From Devosia sp. 2618 (lineage in GTDB: Bacteria > Pseudomonadota > Alphaproteobacteria > Rhizobiales > Devosiaceae): 64,000 nucleotides of DNA. Position 1 is the stretch's first letter, and each line of letters opens with the position of its first letter. Shown here piece after piece: positions 53,736 to 63,450 of this stretch. A program made the position numbers and the translations under genes. The stretch covers positions 496,001-560,000 of the forward strand of contig NZ_JBEPOO010000001.1 in the NCBI RefSeq assembly GCF_040546815.1, read 5' to 3'. The notes under the pieces were generated by a model. The model was not told the DNA's origin and ran no database searches. It saw only the letters and a program-made list of their open reading frames with translations.

Positions 53736-55269
53736 TTTGCCCTATCGGCTCGAATTGACCGGTATTACCAAGAGTTTTCCAGGCGTCCTCGCCAATGACA
53801 ATGTGACTTTTGCCGTCAAGCCGGGAGAAATCCACGCGCTGCTCGGCGAAAATGGGGCCGGCAAGTCAACGCTGGTCAAAATGATCTACGGCATCATGCA
53901 GCCAGACGCCGGCGAAATTCGCTGGGATGGGCAGCCGGTTGTGGTGAGCAATCCCAAAGCGGCGCGCAAACTCGGCATCGGCATGGTGTTCCAGCACTTT
54001 TCGCTGTTCGAGGCGCTGACGGTGCTCGAAAACATCGCGCTCGGCATGGACGCGAAAATTCCGGCGCGGGAACTTGAAGAACGCATCCGCGCAGTGATGA
54101 CCAAATACGGGCTGACGCTCGATCCGCATCGCACCGTCGCAACCCTGTCCGTAGGTGAACAACAGCGCATCGAAATCGTCCGCGCACTGCTGCTTGATCC
54201 CAAATTGCTGATCATGGACGAGCCGACTTCGGTGCTGACGCCGCAGGAAGTGGAACAGCTGTTCATCGTGCTGCGCAAGCTCGCGGCGCAGGGGTGCTCG
54301 ATCCTCTATATTTCGCACAAGCTCTACGAAATCAAAGCCTTGTGCGACACGGCAACGATCCTGCGTGGCGGCAAACTGGTCGATACCTGCGATCCGAAGC
54401 AGGAAACCAGCCGCTCAATGGCCGAGAAAATGATGGGCGCGGGGCTCAAGGATATTATCCGCGCTGAGGGCCGCACGCTGGGCCTGCCGAAGCTCGTCGT
54501 GTCACGGCTGTCGACGGTTAAAACCGGGCATTTCGATGTGCCAGTTGATGATCTGAGCTTTACTGTTCGGGCCGGCGAGATCTTTGGCATAGCCGGGGTA
54601 GCGGGCAATGGGCAGAACGCGCTGCTCGATGCTTTGTCGGGCGAAGTTCAGGGCGACGACAAAGATGCCGTGAGCATTGACGGTCAGCCGCTCGGCCTGC
54701 TCAACACGACGCAACGACGCAAATACGGGCTGTGTGCTGTGCCCGAAGAACGCAATGGCCATGCGGCTGTCGGCGACTTTTCCCTGTCGGACAATTCGGT
54801 GCTGACGGCGCGTGACCGGCTCGGCATGGTGATGCTTGGCCTGATCAATTCGGGCGCGGCGAAAACCTATACCGGCAAGGTCATCGGTGACTTCGCGGTC
54901 AAGGCTCTAGGGCCAGCGTCGACAGCGGGGTCGCTGTCGGGCGGGAATCTGCAGAAGTACATTATGGGCCGCGAAATCCTGCAAAAGCCGAGCGTGCTGG
55001 TGGTCAGCCAGCCGACCTGGGGCGTCGACGCTGGCGCGGCGGCCGCCATTCATCAGGCGCTGGTCGATCTGGCGGCGGCGGGATCGGCCATCGTCGTCAT
55101 CAGCCAGGATCTCGATGAGCTTCGGGCGCTGTGTGACACACTGGCCGTGATCAATATGGGGCAGTTGAGCCCGGCGCAGCCGGTCGAGCAGTTCACCATC
55201 GAAGAAATCGGGCTGCTGATGGGCGGCGTGCATGGCGAACAGGGGGCGGGCGATGCAGTTCAGGCTTGA
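53725..55269 (+). CDS. Purine/nucleoside ABC importer ATPase (tandem ABC)
   Basis: The 514-residue protein carries two ABC modules. The first has Walker A GENGAGKST and signature LSVGEQQR. The second has a degenerate P-loop lacking the Lys (GVAGNGQNALL) and signature LSGGNLQKY, the normal asymmetry of RbsA/YufO-type ATPases. The TTG start at 53725, preceded by GGGGG, overlaps the xdhC end by 11 nt. With the two permeases and BMP-type binding protein it probably imports purine bases or nucleosides for the adjacent enzymes. Confidence 0.9.
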   Translation: MDANLPYRLELTGITKSFPGVLANDNVTFAVKPGEIHALLGENGAGKSTLVKMIYGIMQPDAGEIRWDGQPVVVSNPKAARKLGIGMVFQHFSLFEALTVLENIALGMDAKIPARELEERIRAVMTKYGLTLDPHRTVATLSVGEQQRIEIVRALLLDPKLLIMDEPTSVLTPQEVEQLFIVLRKLAAQGCSILYISHKLYEIKALCDTATILRGGKLVDTCDPKQETSRSMAEKMMGAGLKDIIRAEGRTLGLPKLVVSRLSTVKTGHFDVPVDDLSFTVRAGEIFGIAGVAGNGQNALLDALSGEVQGDDKDAVSIDGQPLGLLNTTQRRKYGLCAVPEERNGHAAVGDFSLSDNSVLTARDRLGMVMLGLINSGAAKTYTGKVIGDFAVKALGPASTAGSLSGGNLQKYIMGREILQKPSVLVVSQPTWGVDAGAAAAIHQALVDLAAAGSAIVVISQDLDELRALCDTLAVINMGQLSPAQPVEQFTIEEIGLLMGGVHGEQGAGDAVQA

Positions 55270-56335
55270 GAAGCGCGCCGAACCCAGCAAGGCCATGCTG
55301 TATCTGACGCCCATCGGGGCGGTGCTGGTAACGGCCATCGTCGGCGCGATCATCTTCTCGCTGATTGGTTATAATGGCATCGGTGCGGTGCGCGAGATTT
55401 TCCTCACGCCCATTCTCAATCCGCTCAAATGGCAGGACCTTGCGGTCAAGGCCGCGCCGCTGATCATTATCGCGGTGGGCCTCTCCATCGGCTATCGTGC
55501 CAATGTCTGGAATATCGGCGCCGAGGGGCAGTACATTCTTGGCGGATTGGCCGGGACCGGCATTGCCCTGTTGACCCGCGATTTTTCGGGTCCGTGGATT
55601 TTGCCGCTGATGATCCTGGGCGGCATGGCGGGCGGCATGGCTTGGGCGGTGTTGCCGGCGCTGCTGCGCACCAAGCTGCAGGTCAATGAAATCCTCACCA
55701 GCCTGATGCTGACCTATGTCGCGATCCAGCTGCTGAATTATCTGGTGATCGGTCCGTGGAAGGACCCGATGGGGTTCGGCTTTCCGCAGACGCGGATGTT
55801 CACCGCCGACCAGATGCTGCCGCATATCATTCCGGGTACGATCGTGCATCTGGGCGCGCCCATTGCCATCGTTGTGGCGCTGATTGCGTGGTTCGTGATG
55901 AGCCGGTCGGTGTTTGGCTATCAGGTCAAGGTCGTCGGCGCGGCGCCCCATGCGGCGCGCTATGGCGGGTTTTCGGTCAATCGTACGATCTGGCTGGCGC
56001 TGCTGACCAGCGGTGCCTTAGCAGGGCTCGCCGGGGTGCTGGAAGTGGCCGGGCCGTTCGGACGCATGGTGCCGTCATTCCCGACCAACTACGGCTTTAC
56101 CGCCATCATCGTCGCGTTTTTGGGTCGCTTGCATCCCATCGGCATTATCTTTGCCGGTCTCGCCATGGCGATTGCCGTGGTGGGTGGCGAGGTGGCGCAG
56201 ACGACAATTCAACTGCCAGCCGCCGCGGTGGGTATTTTCCAGGCGATGATGCTGTTCTTCCTGTTGGCCAGCGACATTCTGGTGCGCTACCGCATCCGGG
56301 CGGTCGGCAAACGTAGCGTGGAGGCCACGTCATGA
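55253..56335 (+). CDS. Purine/nucleoside ABC importer permease 1
   Basis: The 360-residue membrane protein has about nine helices and the conserved segment GYRANVWNIGAEGQYILGGLAGTG (about 78-101) of the BmpD/YufP branch of sugar/nucleoside permeases. The start ATG at 55253 overlaps the ATPase gene by 17 nt. It forms the channel with the product of the next gene (4-nt overlap). Confidence 0.9.
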   Translation: MQFRLEKRAEPSKAMLYLTPIGAVLVTAIVGAIIFSLIGYNGIGAVREIFLTPILNPLKWQDLAVKAAPLIIIAVGLSIGYRANVWNIGAEGQYILGGLAGTGIALLTRDFSGPWILPLMILGGMAGGMAWAVLPALLRTKLQVNEILTSLMLTYVAIQLLNYLVIGPWKDPMGFGFPQTRMFTADQMLPHIIPGTIVHLGAPIAIVVALIAWFVMSRSVFGYQVKVVGAAPHAARYGGFSVNRTIWLALLTSGALAGLAGVLEVAGPFGRMVPSFPTNYGFTAIIVAFLGRLHPIGIIFAGLAMAIAVVGGEVAQTTIQLPAAAVGIFQAMMLFFLLASDILVRYRIRAVGKRSVEATS

Positions 56336-57258
56336 GTGCCGATCTGATCGTTGCCATCATCATCACGTTGATCGGGGCATCAACCCCGATCCTGATCGCC
56401 GCTCTGGGTGAGTTGGTGGTCGAGAAATCTGGCGTGCTCAATCTGGGCGTCGAAGGCATGATGCTGATCGGCGCGGTGATCGCCTTTGCGGTGACCTATA
56501 CCAGCGGCAATCCATGGCTTGGCATTGTCTGCGCCGCCATTGCCAGCGCTGCCGCCTCGATGATCTTTGCGTTCCTGACGCTGACGCTGTCGGCCAATCA
56601 GGTGGCGACCGGACTGGCCCTGACCATTTTCGGCACCGGATTTTCCGCCCTGTTCGGGCAGGCTTATACCGGTCGGCCTATCGAGATTTTCCGCTCGGTG
56701 TTTCCGACTGAACTCGCCACCCATCCATTCTGGCGGCTGGTGTTTGGGCATAGTCCGCTGGTTTATTTCTCGCTGTTTCTGGTCTTTGCCGTCTGGTGGT
56801 TCCTCAAGAAAACCCGCGCCGGGCTGATCCTGCGGGCCGTCGGCGAAAATGACTTGTCCGCGCACTCCATTGGCTATTCGGTGATCGGTGTGCGTTACGC
56901 GGCCGTGGCCTTTGGCGGGGCGATGGCAGGCATTGCCGGCAGTTGTTTCCCGCTGCTGCTGACGCCGCAATGGGCCGAGCGCCTGACAGCCGGGCGTGGC
57001 TGGATCGCCTTGGCGCTGGTGGTGTTTGCAGCCTGGCGGCCGTTCCGCCTGCTGGGTGGCGCCTATCTCTTTGGGCTCGTCATGACCATCGAGCTCTATA
57101 CCAAGGCATCGGGCAGCACGGGCGGTATTCCGTCCGAGTTCTGGGCTGCTCTGCCTTATCTCTCGACTATCGCCGTTCTGGTGCTGATTTCGCTGCGGCG
57201 TTCGGGGCAGAGTGCTGCCCCCGCATGCCTGGGGCGTCCGTTTCTACCAACCAACTAA
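56332..57258 (+). CDS. Purine/nucleoside ABC importer permease 2
   Basis: The 308-residue partner permease contains SGVLNLGVEGMMLIGAVIAF (about 34-53), LSANQVATGLALTIFGTGFSA and LTAGRGWIALALVVFAAWRP, features of the YufQ/NupQ-like group. The start overlaps permease 1 by 4 nt. The last roughly 15 residues (SAAPACLGRPFLPTN) are not hydrophobic and may be a variable tail. Confidence 0.9.
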   Translation: MSADLIVAIIITLIGASTPILIAALGELVVEKSGVLNLGVEGMMLIGAVIAFAVTYTSGNPWLGIVCAAIASAAASMIFAFLTLTLSANQVATGLALTIFGTGFSALFGQAYTGRPIEIFRSVFPTELATHPFWRLVFGHSPLVYFSLFLVFAVWWFLKKTRAGLILRAVGENDLSAHSIGYSVIGVRYAAVAFGGAMAGIAGSCFPLLLTPQWAERLTAGRGWIALALVVFAAWRPFRLLGGAYLFGLVMTIELYTKASGSTGGIPSEFWAALPYLSTIAVLVLISLRRSGQSAAPACLGRPFLPTN

Positions 57259-57282
57259 AAAATGTCAGACAGGAGAAAACGC

Positions 57283-58365
57283 ATGTCAATTCTCAATCGT
57301 CGTACCGTTCTCAAGATCGGTGGCGCGGGTCTCGCCCTGCCACTGATCGGCGGCGCTGCCTTCGCACAGGACGGCCCGCTCAAGATCGGTTTCGTCAATG
57401 TCGGTCCCAAGGACGACAACGGTTGGACCTATGGTCACTGGGTTGGCGCGCAGGCGCTGGAAGCTGAATTCGGCGACAAGATCGCCATCACGTTCGTCGA
57501 GAGCGTTCCAGAAGGCCCAGATTGCGAGCGCGTGCTCCGCGAACTGGCTCAGCAGGGCAACAAGATCATTTTCGCCACCAGCTTCGGCTTCGGCGACTAT
57601 GTGATCAAGGTTGCGCGCGAATTCCCAGATGTGAAGTTCGAGCACGCCACCGGCTACCAGCGTTCGGACAATGTCGCGACCTACAATGCGCGCTTCCATG
57701 AAGGCCGCGCCGTGATGGGCACCCTTGCCGGTCACCTCTCCAAGACCAACACTATCGGCTATATCGGCACTTTCCCGATCCCGGAAGTTGTGATGGGCAT
57801 CAACGCGTTCACGCTGGCTGCCCGCCGCATCAACCCAGAGATCAAGGTCAACGTCGTGTGGCTGTCGAGCTGGCACGATCCTGCAAAGGAATCGGACGCA
57901 GCCCGCGCGCTGATCGATCAGGGCGCCGACATCATTGCACAGCACTCCGACGGCCCAGCGGCTCTCCAGGTTGCAGAAGAGCGCGGCATCATCGGTGGTT
58001 TCGGCCAGGGTGCAGACATGAGCGCCTTCGCGCCCAAGGCTCACCTCAGCGCCATTATCGACGTCTGGGCACCGCACTATATTCAGGTGGTCAAGGACGT
58101 GCAGGCGGGTACCTGGGTGTCTGACGACAGCTGGCCAGGCATTGCTGCTGGCGAAGTGGTCATCGGGCCATACAACGAGAAGATCCCGGCCGACGTCGTT
58201 GCCGCCGCTGAAGCGGTCAAGGCTGGCATCATCGACGGTTCGTTCAACCCCTTCACCGGCCCGATCGTGGACAATGCCGGCACCGAGCGCACACCAGCCG
58301 GCGCCGTCATCGACGATGCGGGCCTGTGGGCGATGGACTGGTACGTCGAAGGCGTGCAGGCCTAA
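57283..58365 (+). CDS. BMP-family purine/nucleoside binding protein
   Basis: The 360-residue protein has a Tat-type leader (NRRTVLKIGGAGLALPLIGG, AFA|QDG), unusual for a binding protein but common in this branch, then a PnrA/Med-like BMP domain. The sequence GFVNVGPKDDNGWTYGHWVG, the NKIIFATSFGFGDYV region and IGPYNEKIPADV fit nucleoside/base-binding members. ATG 57283 follows AGGAG. Proline is mainly CCA, suggesting high expression. A stem-loop follows its stop. Confidence 0.9.
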   Translation: MSILNRRTVLKIGGAGLALPLIGGAAFAQDGPLKIGFVNVGPKDDNGWTYGHWVGAQALEAEFGDKIAITFVESVPEGPDCERVLRELAQQGNKIIFATSFGFGDYVIKVAREFPDVKFEHATGYQRSDNVATYNARFHEGRAVMGTLAGHLSKTNTIGYIGTFPIPEVVMGINAFTLAARRINPEIKVNVVWLSSWHDPAKESDAARALIDQGADIIAQHSDGPAALQVAEERGIIGGFGQGADMSAFAPKAHLSAIIDVWAPHYIQVVKDVQAGTWVSDDSWPGIAAGEVVIGPYNEKIPADVVAAAEAVKAGIIDGSFNPFTGPIVDNAGTERTPAGAVIDDAGLWAMDWYVEGVQA

Positions 58366-58387
58366 TTGGCGGTCTGAATTGATCCAG

Positions 58388-58414
58388 AGAGGCGGGTGAA
58401 AACCCGCCTCTTTC
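58388..58414 (+). terminator. Stem-loop after the BMP gene
   Basis: AGAGGCGGGT-GAAA-ACCCGCCTCT (58388-58411) has a perfect 10-bp stem, followed by TTC. It lies inside the purine run, so it may act as partial attenuator and 3' stabiliser between the binding protein and puuD. Confidence 0.68.
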
Positions 58415-58435
58415 TACGAGCGGAGGACTGGAACG

Positions 58436-59662
58436 ATGCCCGATTATGCAATTTTCTATGAGTGGCTGATGTTTGCTGTGCGCTGGTTGCACGTCATCAC
58501 CGCCATCGCCTGGATCGGCTCGTCGTTCTATTTCATCGCGCTCGACCTCGGCCTGCGCAAGACGCCAAGCCTGCCGCCACTGGCGCATGGCGAAGAGTGG
58601 CAGGTGCATGGCGGGGGCTTTTATCACATCCAGAAATACCTGGTGGCGCCAGAGTTTTTGCCCGAGCATCTGACCTGGTTCAAATGGGAAAGCTATTGGA
58701 CCTGGCTATCGGGCTTCATGCTGATGGTGCTGATCTATTATGTCGGCGCCGACATTTATCTGATCGACCGTAACGTGCTCGACGTGCCCAACTGGGTCGC
58801 CATCCTGATCTCGATGGGCTCCATCGTCTTGGGCTTTGTGGTCTATAACCGGCTCTGCAAGTCTCCGCTCGGCGAAAGCCAGAACGGGTTGATGCTGGTG
58901 CTGTTCGTGATCCTGACCGCCATGGCCTGGGGCTATACGCAGCTGTTCACCGGCCGCGCGGCGATGCTGCATATGGGGGCGTTTACCGCCTCGATCATGG
59001 CGGCCAACGTGGCGATGATCATTATCCCCAACCAGAAGATCGTGGTTGCCGATCTCAAGGCGGGCCGGGTGCCTGATGCGAAGTATGGCAAGATCGCCAA
59101 GCAGCGCTCGCTGCACAACAACTACCTGACGCTGCCCGTCATCTTCTTCATGCTGACCAGCCATTATCCGCTGGCTTTTGCCACGCAGTGGAACTGGATC
59201 ATTGCCTCGCTGATCTTTTTGATCGGCGTCGTCATCCGGCATTATTTCAACACGCGCCATGCCCGCAAAGGCAATCCGCACTGGACCTGGGCGGTAGCCG
59301 TCATCTTGTTTATTGTCATTGCCTGGCTGTCGTCCGGGCCAAAACTGCCTGGTTCGGCGGGAGAGGAGGTGGCGTCTCGTGCGGCCGAGCCCTTTCTCGC
59401 AGCAGAGCACTTTGCCGCTGCCAGCCTAGCGGTGCAGACCCGCTGCGCCATGTGTCACACCGCCGAGCCAGCCTGGCCCGGCATTTACGAGCCGCCCAAG
59501 AACGTGATCCTCGACAATGACATCGCCATCGCCAACCACGCCAAGGATATTGCCATGCAGGCCGGCTATTCTCACGCCATGCCGCCCGGCAATGTCAGCG
59601 AAATGACGCTGGCCGAACGCGCTTTGCTGGTCGAGTGGTTCCGTGAGGGTTCGGGTCGATGA
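58436..59662 (+). CDS. puuD: Urate hydroxylase PuuD with c-type haem domain
   Basis: This 408-residue membrane protein has about eight helices (WLHVITAIAWIGSSFYFIALD; GGGFYHIQKYLVAPEFLP; FKWESYWTWLSGF) and a C-terminal cytochrome c domain with CAMCH near residue 338. PuuD enzymes oxidise urate to 5-hydroxyisourate at the inner membrane and pass electrons to the respiratory chain through their haem, replacing soluble uricase. It sits exactly at the XDH-to-UraH step of the pathway. It overlaps guaD by 4 nt. Confidence 0.93.
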   Translation: MPDYAIFYEWLMFAVRWLHVITAIAWIGSSFYFIALDLGLRKTPSLPPLAHGEEWQVHGGGFYHIQKYLVAPEFLPEHLTWFKWESYWTWLSGFMLMVLIYYVGADIYLIDRNVLDVPNWVAILISMGSIVLGFVVYNRLCKSPLGESQNGLMLVLFVILTAMAWGYTQLFTGRAAMLHMGAFTASIMAANVAMIIIPNQKIVVADLKAGRVPDAKYGKIAKQRSLHNNYLTLPVIFFMLTSHYPLAFATQWNWIIASLIFLIGVVIRHYFNTRHARKGNPHWTWAVAVILFIVIAWLSSGPKLPGSAGEEVASRAAEPFLAAEHFAAASLAVQTRCAMCHTAEPAWPGIYEPPKNVILDNDIAIANHAKDIAMQAGYSHAMPPGNVSEMTLAERALLVEWFREGSGR

Positions 59663-60954
59663 GCCGCACTATTCTGCGCGGCCGTGTGCTGACCTTTATC
59701 AGCGAGCCGCAGGCCATCGATGACGTGGCGAGCTATCGCTATCTCGAAGACGGCGCCATCACCATCGAGGACGGCAAAATCGTCGCGGTGAGTGATTTTG
59801 TGGCCGATGATTTGGCCGAGGTCATCGATCACCGGCCACACCTGATCCTGCCCGGCTTTATCGATATGCATCTGCATTATGTGCAGAGCCAGATGATCGC
59901 GTCCTATGCAGGATCGCTGCTGGAATGGCTCAACACTTATACCTTCCACGAAGAGCAGAAGTTCAGCCACCAGGGGCATTCCGAGTCCGTTGCCAGCGCT
60001 TTCTACGATGAGCTGATCCGCAACGGGACGACCAGCGCGGTGGCCTACTGTTCGAGCAGCCCACGCAGCGTCGACGCCTATTTCGGGGAAGCCGAAAAGC
60101 GCAACATGCTGATGATCGGCGGCAAGGTGATGATGGATCGCAACGCGCCCGAAGCGTTGTGCGACACCGCCCAGTCTGGCTATGACGACACCAAGGCCCT
60201 GATTGCGCGCTGGCACGGCCGGGCGCGGGGGCTCTATGCCATCTCGCCGCGCTTTGCCATCACCTCCACTCCGGCGCAGATGGAAGCGGCGCAGACATTG
60301 GTGGCCGAGCATCCAGAGGCCTATGTCCAGACCCATCTCAGCGAGAACGACGCCGAGATCAGTTTTTCGATGGAGCTCTATCCCAACTCGCCGGACTATA
60401 CCGGCATCTATGAGGATTACGGGCTGCTGGGTCCCAAGACCATATTGGGCCACTGCATCCACCTCAATCACCGCGAAGCGCATGTGCTGGCCGATACCGG
60501 CTCGGTGGCCGTGTTCTGCCCGACCTCGAACCTGTTCCTCGGTTCAGGGCTGTTTGACCGCGAGCGGCTGATCAAGGCGGGCGTGCGGATCGGTCTTGCG
60601 ACCGATGTTGGCGGCGGCACCAGCTATTCCATGCTGCGAACGCTTGACGAGGGCTACAAGGTTCTGCAGCTGCGCGGACAGCGGCTCAATCCGTTCGCCT
60701 CGTTCTATATGGCGACCTTGGGCAATGCGCGATCGCTGTCGCTTGAGGGCACGATTGGGGCAATCGCGCCGGGCAATGCGGCAGATCTCGTGGTGCTCAA
60801 TGCCGGGGCGACGCCAGCGATGGCGCTGCGCATGGCCACTGTCACCACCCTGATGGAGGAATTGTTCCTGCTGCAGACACTAGGCGACGACCGCTCCATA
60901 GCCGAGGTCTATGTGGCTGGCGCAAGGGCGAAGTCAACTTTAGGCGGGTTGTGA
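59659..60954 (+). CDS. guaD: Guanine deaminase
   Basis: The 431-residue amidohydrolase has the metal-binding FIDMHLHYVQSQ (near 70-81), THLSENDAEI with the catalytic Glu, LGHCIHLN and GLATDVGGGTSYSML with the final Asp. The length and the GFIDMHLH/TFHEEQKF pattern match guanine deaminases. It converts guanine to xanthine for XDH. It overlaps the puuD stop by 4 nt and is the last gene of the run. Confidence 0.93.
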   Translation: MSRTILRGRVLTFISEPQAIDDVASYRYLEDGAITIEDGKIVAVSDFVADDLAEVIDHRPHLILPGFIDMHLHYVQSQMIASYAGSLLEWLNTYTFHEEQKFSHQGHSESVASAFYDELIRNGTTSAVAYCSSSPRSVDAYFGEAEKRNMLMIGGKVMMDRNAPEALCDTAQSGYDDTKALIARWHGRARGLYAISPRFAITSTPAQMEAAQTLVAEHPEAYVQTHLSENDAEISFSMELYPNSPDYTGIYEDYGLLGPKTILGHCIHLNHREAHVLADTGSVAVFCPTSNLFLGSGLFDRERLIKAGVRIGLATDVGGGTSYSMLRTLDEGYKVLQLRGQRLNPFASFYMATLGNARSLSLEGTIGAIAPGNAADLVVLNAGATPAMALRMATVTTLMEELFLLQTLGDDRSIAEVYVAGARAKSTLGGL

Positions 60955-61144
60955 CAAGCCTTAGTCTGGCCTAGGTTCGGCCCGGCGCCAAATTGCCGCA
61001 TGCATCATGCGGCTCCCTCGCTCGACGGTTTTCCGTCACCTCCCTGGTTCAACCCGGGGCAGCCCTCTCCCCATCAACGGGGCACGAGGTTCGTACCGTA
61101 TGCAATTACCCTCCTCAGGCGGAGGCGATGAAGAAGGAACGACC
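60955..61144 (+). other. Structured 190-nt leader of malate synthase gene
   Basis: Several hairpins can be drawn: GCCGCAT-GCATC-ATGCGGC (60995-61013), GACGG-TTTT-CCGTC (about 61023-61036), CCCC-ATCAAC-GGGG (near 61070-61083) and CTCC...GGAG just before the ribosome-binding site. I do not recognise a known riboswitch class; the glycine aptamer core is absent. It could be a terminator plus leader or an unclassified regulatory RNA. Confidence 0.35.
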
Positions 61145-63304
61145 ATGACCAGCTACGCGACAAAATCCGGCCTTTCGGTTCACCCTCTGCTGGTCGATTT
61201 CGTCGAGAAAGAAGTGCTGCCGGGTCTTTCCGTTACCCCTGACCAGTTCTGGTCGGGCTTTGCCGCGCTGATTGCCGAACACGCACCGACCAATGCTGCG
61301 CTGCTCGAAAAGCGCGATCACATTCAGGGCCAGGTCGATGACTGGCATCGCCGTTATGGTCCGGTCGCCAATAACCCCCAGGGCTATGAGTTTTTCCTGC
61401 GCGACATCGGCTATGTCGTGCCCGAGCCCGCCGATTTCACCATCGAGACGTCGGGACTTGACCCCGAGATCACGACGCTTTGCGGTCCGCAGCTGGTGGT
61501 GCCGGTCTCCAATGCACGTTATGCGCTCAACGCTGCCAATGCGCGCTGGGGCAGCCTCTACGACGCTTACTACGGCACGGACGTCATCAGCCGCGATGGC
61601 GAGCTGGCGCCGGGCAAGGGCTATAATGCAGCGCGCGGCGCGGCCGTTGTCGACAAGGCTGCGACATTCCTCGACGAGAATTTCCCGCTTGCCAATGGCA
61701 GCCATCGCGATGTGACAGGCTATCACGTGGTCAAGGATGGAGAGGTGCGCAACTTCGTCATCGACACGTCCGCTGGTCGCACGACGCTCAAGGACACCGA
61801 CGCGTTCGTCGGCTATGGCGGCACGCAGGACAAGGGCGAACTGGTGCTTGAGCACCATGGCCTGCACGTCATTCTGGTGATCGAGCCGGGCAGCGTCATC
61901 GGTGGCGCGCACAAGGCTGGGCTGAGTGACATAATCGTTGAGTCTGCGCTGACCACCATTCAGGACTGCGAAGACTCGGTTGCCGCGGTCGATGCCGAGG
62001 ACAAGGTCGGTGTTTATCGCAACTGGCTCGGCCTGATGAATGGTACACTGGAAGACACGTTCGAAAAGGGCGGTCGCAGCGTTACCCGCAAGCTCAATGC
62101 TGATCGGACCTACAAGGACATCGACGGCCTGCCACTGGTGCTCAAGGGCCGCGCACTGCTGCTGGTGCGCAATGTCGGCCACCTGATGACCACTGACGCG
62201 GTGCTGTGGAACGGCAAGCCAATCGGCGAAGGCCTGATGGATGCGGCCGTGACCGTGCTCTGCGCCATGCAGGACAAGGTCAACAGCACCAAGGGCGCGA
62301 TCTATATCGTCAAGCCGAAGATGCATGGCCCCGAAGAAGTGGCCTTTGCCTGCGCGATTTTTGGCTCGGTCGAGAAGTTCCTGGGCCTTCATGTCAACAC
62401 CATCAAGATCGGCATCATGGATGAGGAGCGCCGCACTTCGGCCAACCTCAAGGCCGCGATCTATGAGGCGCGCGAACGTGTTTTTTTCATCAATACCGGT
62501 TTCCTCGACCGCACCGGCGACGAAATCCACACCTCGATGGAAGCGGGCGCCGTGCTGCGCAAGGACGAGATCAAGTCCGAGCGCTGGATCAGTTCCTACG
62601 AAGATCGCAACGTGCTGATCGGGCTGGCCTGTGGCCTGTCGGGCCGCGCACAGATTGGCAAGGGCATGTGGGCGCGCCCCGACGATATGGCGGCCATGAT
62701 GGACGCCAAGTCGGGCCACCCAAATTCGGGCGCCAACACCGCCTGGGTGCCATCGCCGACCGCGGCGACGCTGCACGCACTGCACTATCACCAGATCGAC
62801 GTGTTCGAAGCACAGCGCCGTCGCCACAACCAGCCGGTGCCATCGCTCACGGACCTGTTCTCGATGCCGGTACAGGCGCCGTTCTCGCTCAGCCGCGAGG
62901 AAATCACCCGAGAGCTCGAAAACAATGCCCAGGGTATTCTCGGCTATGTCGTGCGCTGGGTGCAGCAGGGTGTTGGCTGTTCCAAGGTGCCCGACATCAA
63001 CAATGTCGGCCTGATGGAAGACCGCGCCACCTGCCGTATTTCCTCGCAGGCAGTGGCCAATTGGCTGCGGCATGGCCTCGTCAGCCGCGATGAGGTGACG
63101 TCCACTTTCGAGCGCATGGCTTCGGTTGTGGACGCACAGAATGCGGGTGATCCGATCTATCGGCCGATGGCGGAGAATTTCCAGTCCATCGCGTTCAACG
63201 CAGCGCTGGATCTGGCGCTGCACGGTGCGGACCAGCCGAGCGGGTATACCGAACCCCTGCTGCACGCCGCACGCCGCAAGGTGAAGGCACGCGACAGGAA
63301 GTAG
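61145..63304 (+). CDS. glcB: Malate synthase G
   Basis: The 719-residue enzyme has the usual isoform G length and landmarks: NARWGSLYDAYYGTDVI, ETSGLDPEITTLCGPQLVVPVSN, the catalytic-domain IVKPKMHGPEEVAFA, RRTSANLKAAI, RTGDEIHTSMEAGAV and QVDGVGCSKVPDINNVG-like text near 665. It condenses glyoxylate with acetyl-CoA to malate. Next to AllA-type purine degradation it provides the outlet for glyoxylate carbon. ATG 61145 follows AAGGAAC; an upstream in-frame extension lies in the structured leader and is unlikely. Confidence 0.94.
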   Translation: MTSYATKSGLSVHPLLVDFVEKEVLPGLSVTPDQFWSGFAALIAEHAPTNAALLEKRDHIQGQVDDWHRRYGPVANNPQGYEFFLRDIGYVVPEPADFTIETSGLDPEITTLCGPQLVVPVSNARYALNAANARWGSLYDAYYGTDVISRDGELAPGKGYNAARGAAVVDKAATFLDENFPLANGSHRDVTGYHVVKDGEVRNFVIDTSAGRTTLKDTDAFVGYGGTQDKGELVLEHHGLHVILVIEPGSVIGGAHKAGLSDIIVESALTTIQDCEDSVAAVDAEDKVGVYRNWLGLMNGTLEDTFEKGGRSVTRKLNADRTYKDIDGLPLVLKGRALLLVRNVGHLMTTDAVLWNGKPIGEGLMDAAVTVLCAMQDKVNSTKGAIYIVKPKMHGPEEVAFACAIFGSVEKFLGLHVNTIKIGIMDEERRTSANLKAAIYEARERVFFINTGFLDRTGDEIHTSMEAGAVLRKDEIKSERWISSYEDRNVLIGLACGLSGRAQIGKGMWARPDDMAAMMDAKSGHPNSGANTAWVPSPTAATLHALHYHQIDVFEAQRRRHNQPVPSLTDLFSMPVQAPFSLSREEITRELENNAQGILGYVVRWVQQGVGCSKVPDINNVGLMEDRATCRISSQAVANWLRHGLVSRDEVTSTFERMASVVDAQNAGDPIYRPMAENFQSIAFNAALDLALHGADQPSGYTEPLLHAARRKVKARDRK

Positions 63305-63352
63305 GGTTTTTCGGGCCGAATCTGGCACTACCGCGGTACCAGGCCCATCGTC

Positions 63353-63428
63353 ATTGCCCGGCTTGTCCGGGCAATCCATGTTTCCGTTTGCGCTGAGAGA
63401 TGGATCACCCGGACAAGCCGGGTGATGA
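63353..63428. repeat. Two-hairpin palindrome, family D copy 2
   Basis: ATTGCCCGGCTTGTCCGGGC AAT and ATCACCCGGACAAGCCGGGT flank a spacer ending GCTGAGAGATGG. It belongs to the same style as the single hairpin at 38371 and the family C elements. Confidence 0.72.
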
Positions 63429-63450
63429 CGACGATGGAGAGATTTTGCAC

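Noticed and set aside
60955..61144. Glycine riboswitch upstream of glcB
   Set aside because: I looked for the tandem aptamer core and the typical GGAGAG/ACCGAAGGGGCAA segments and did not find them.
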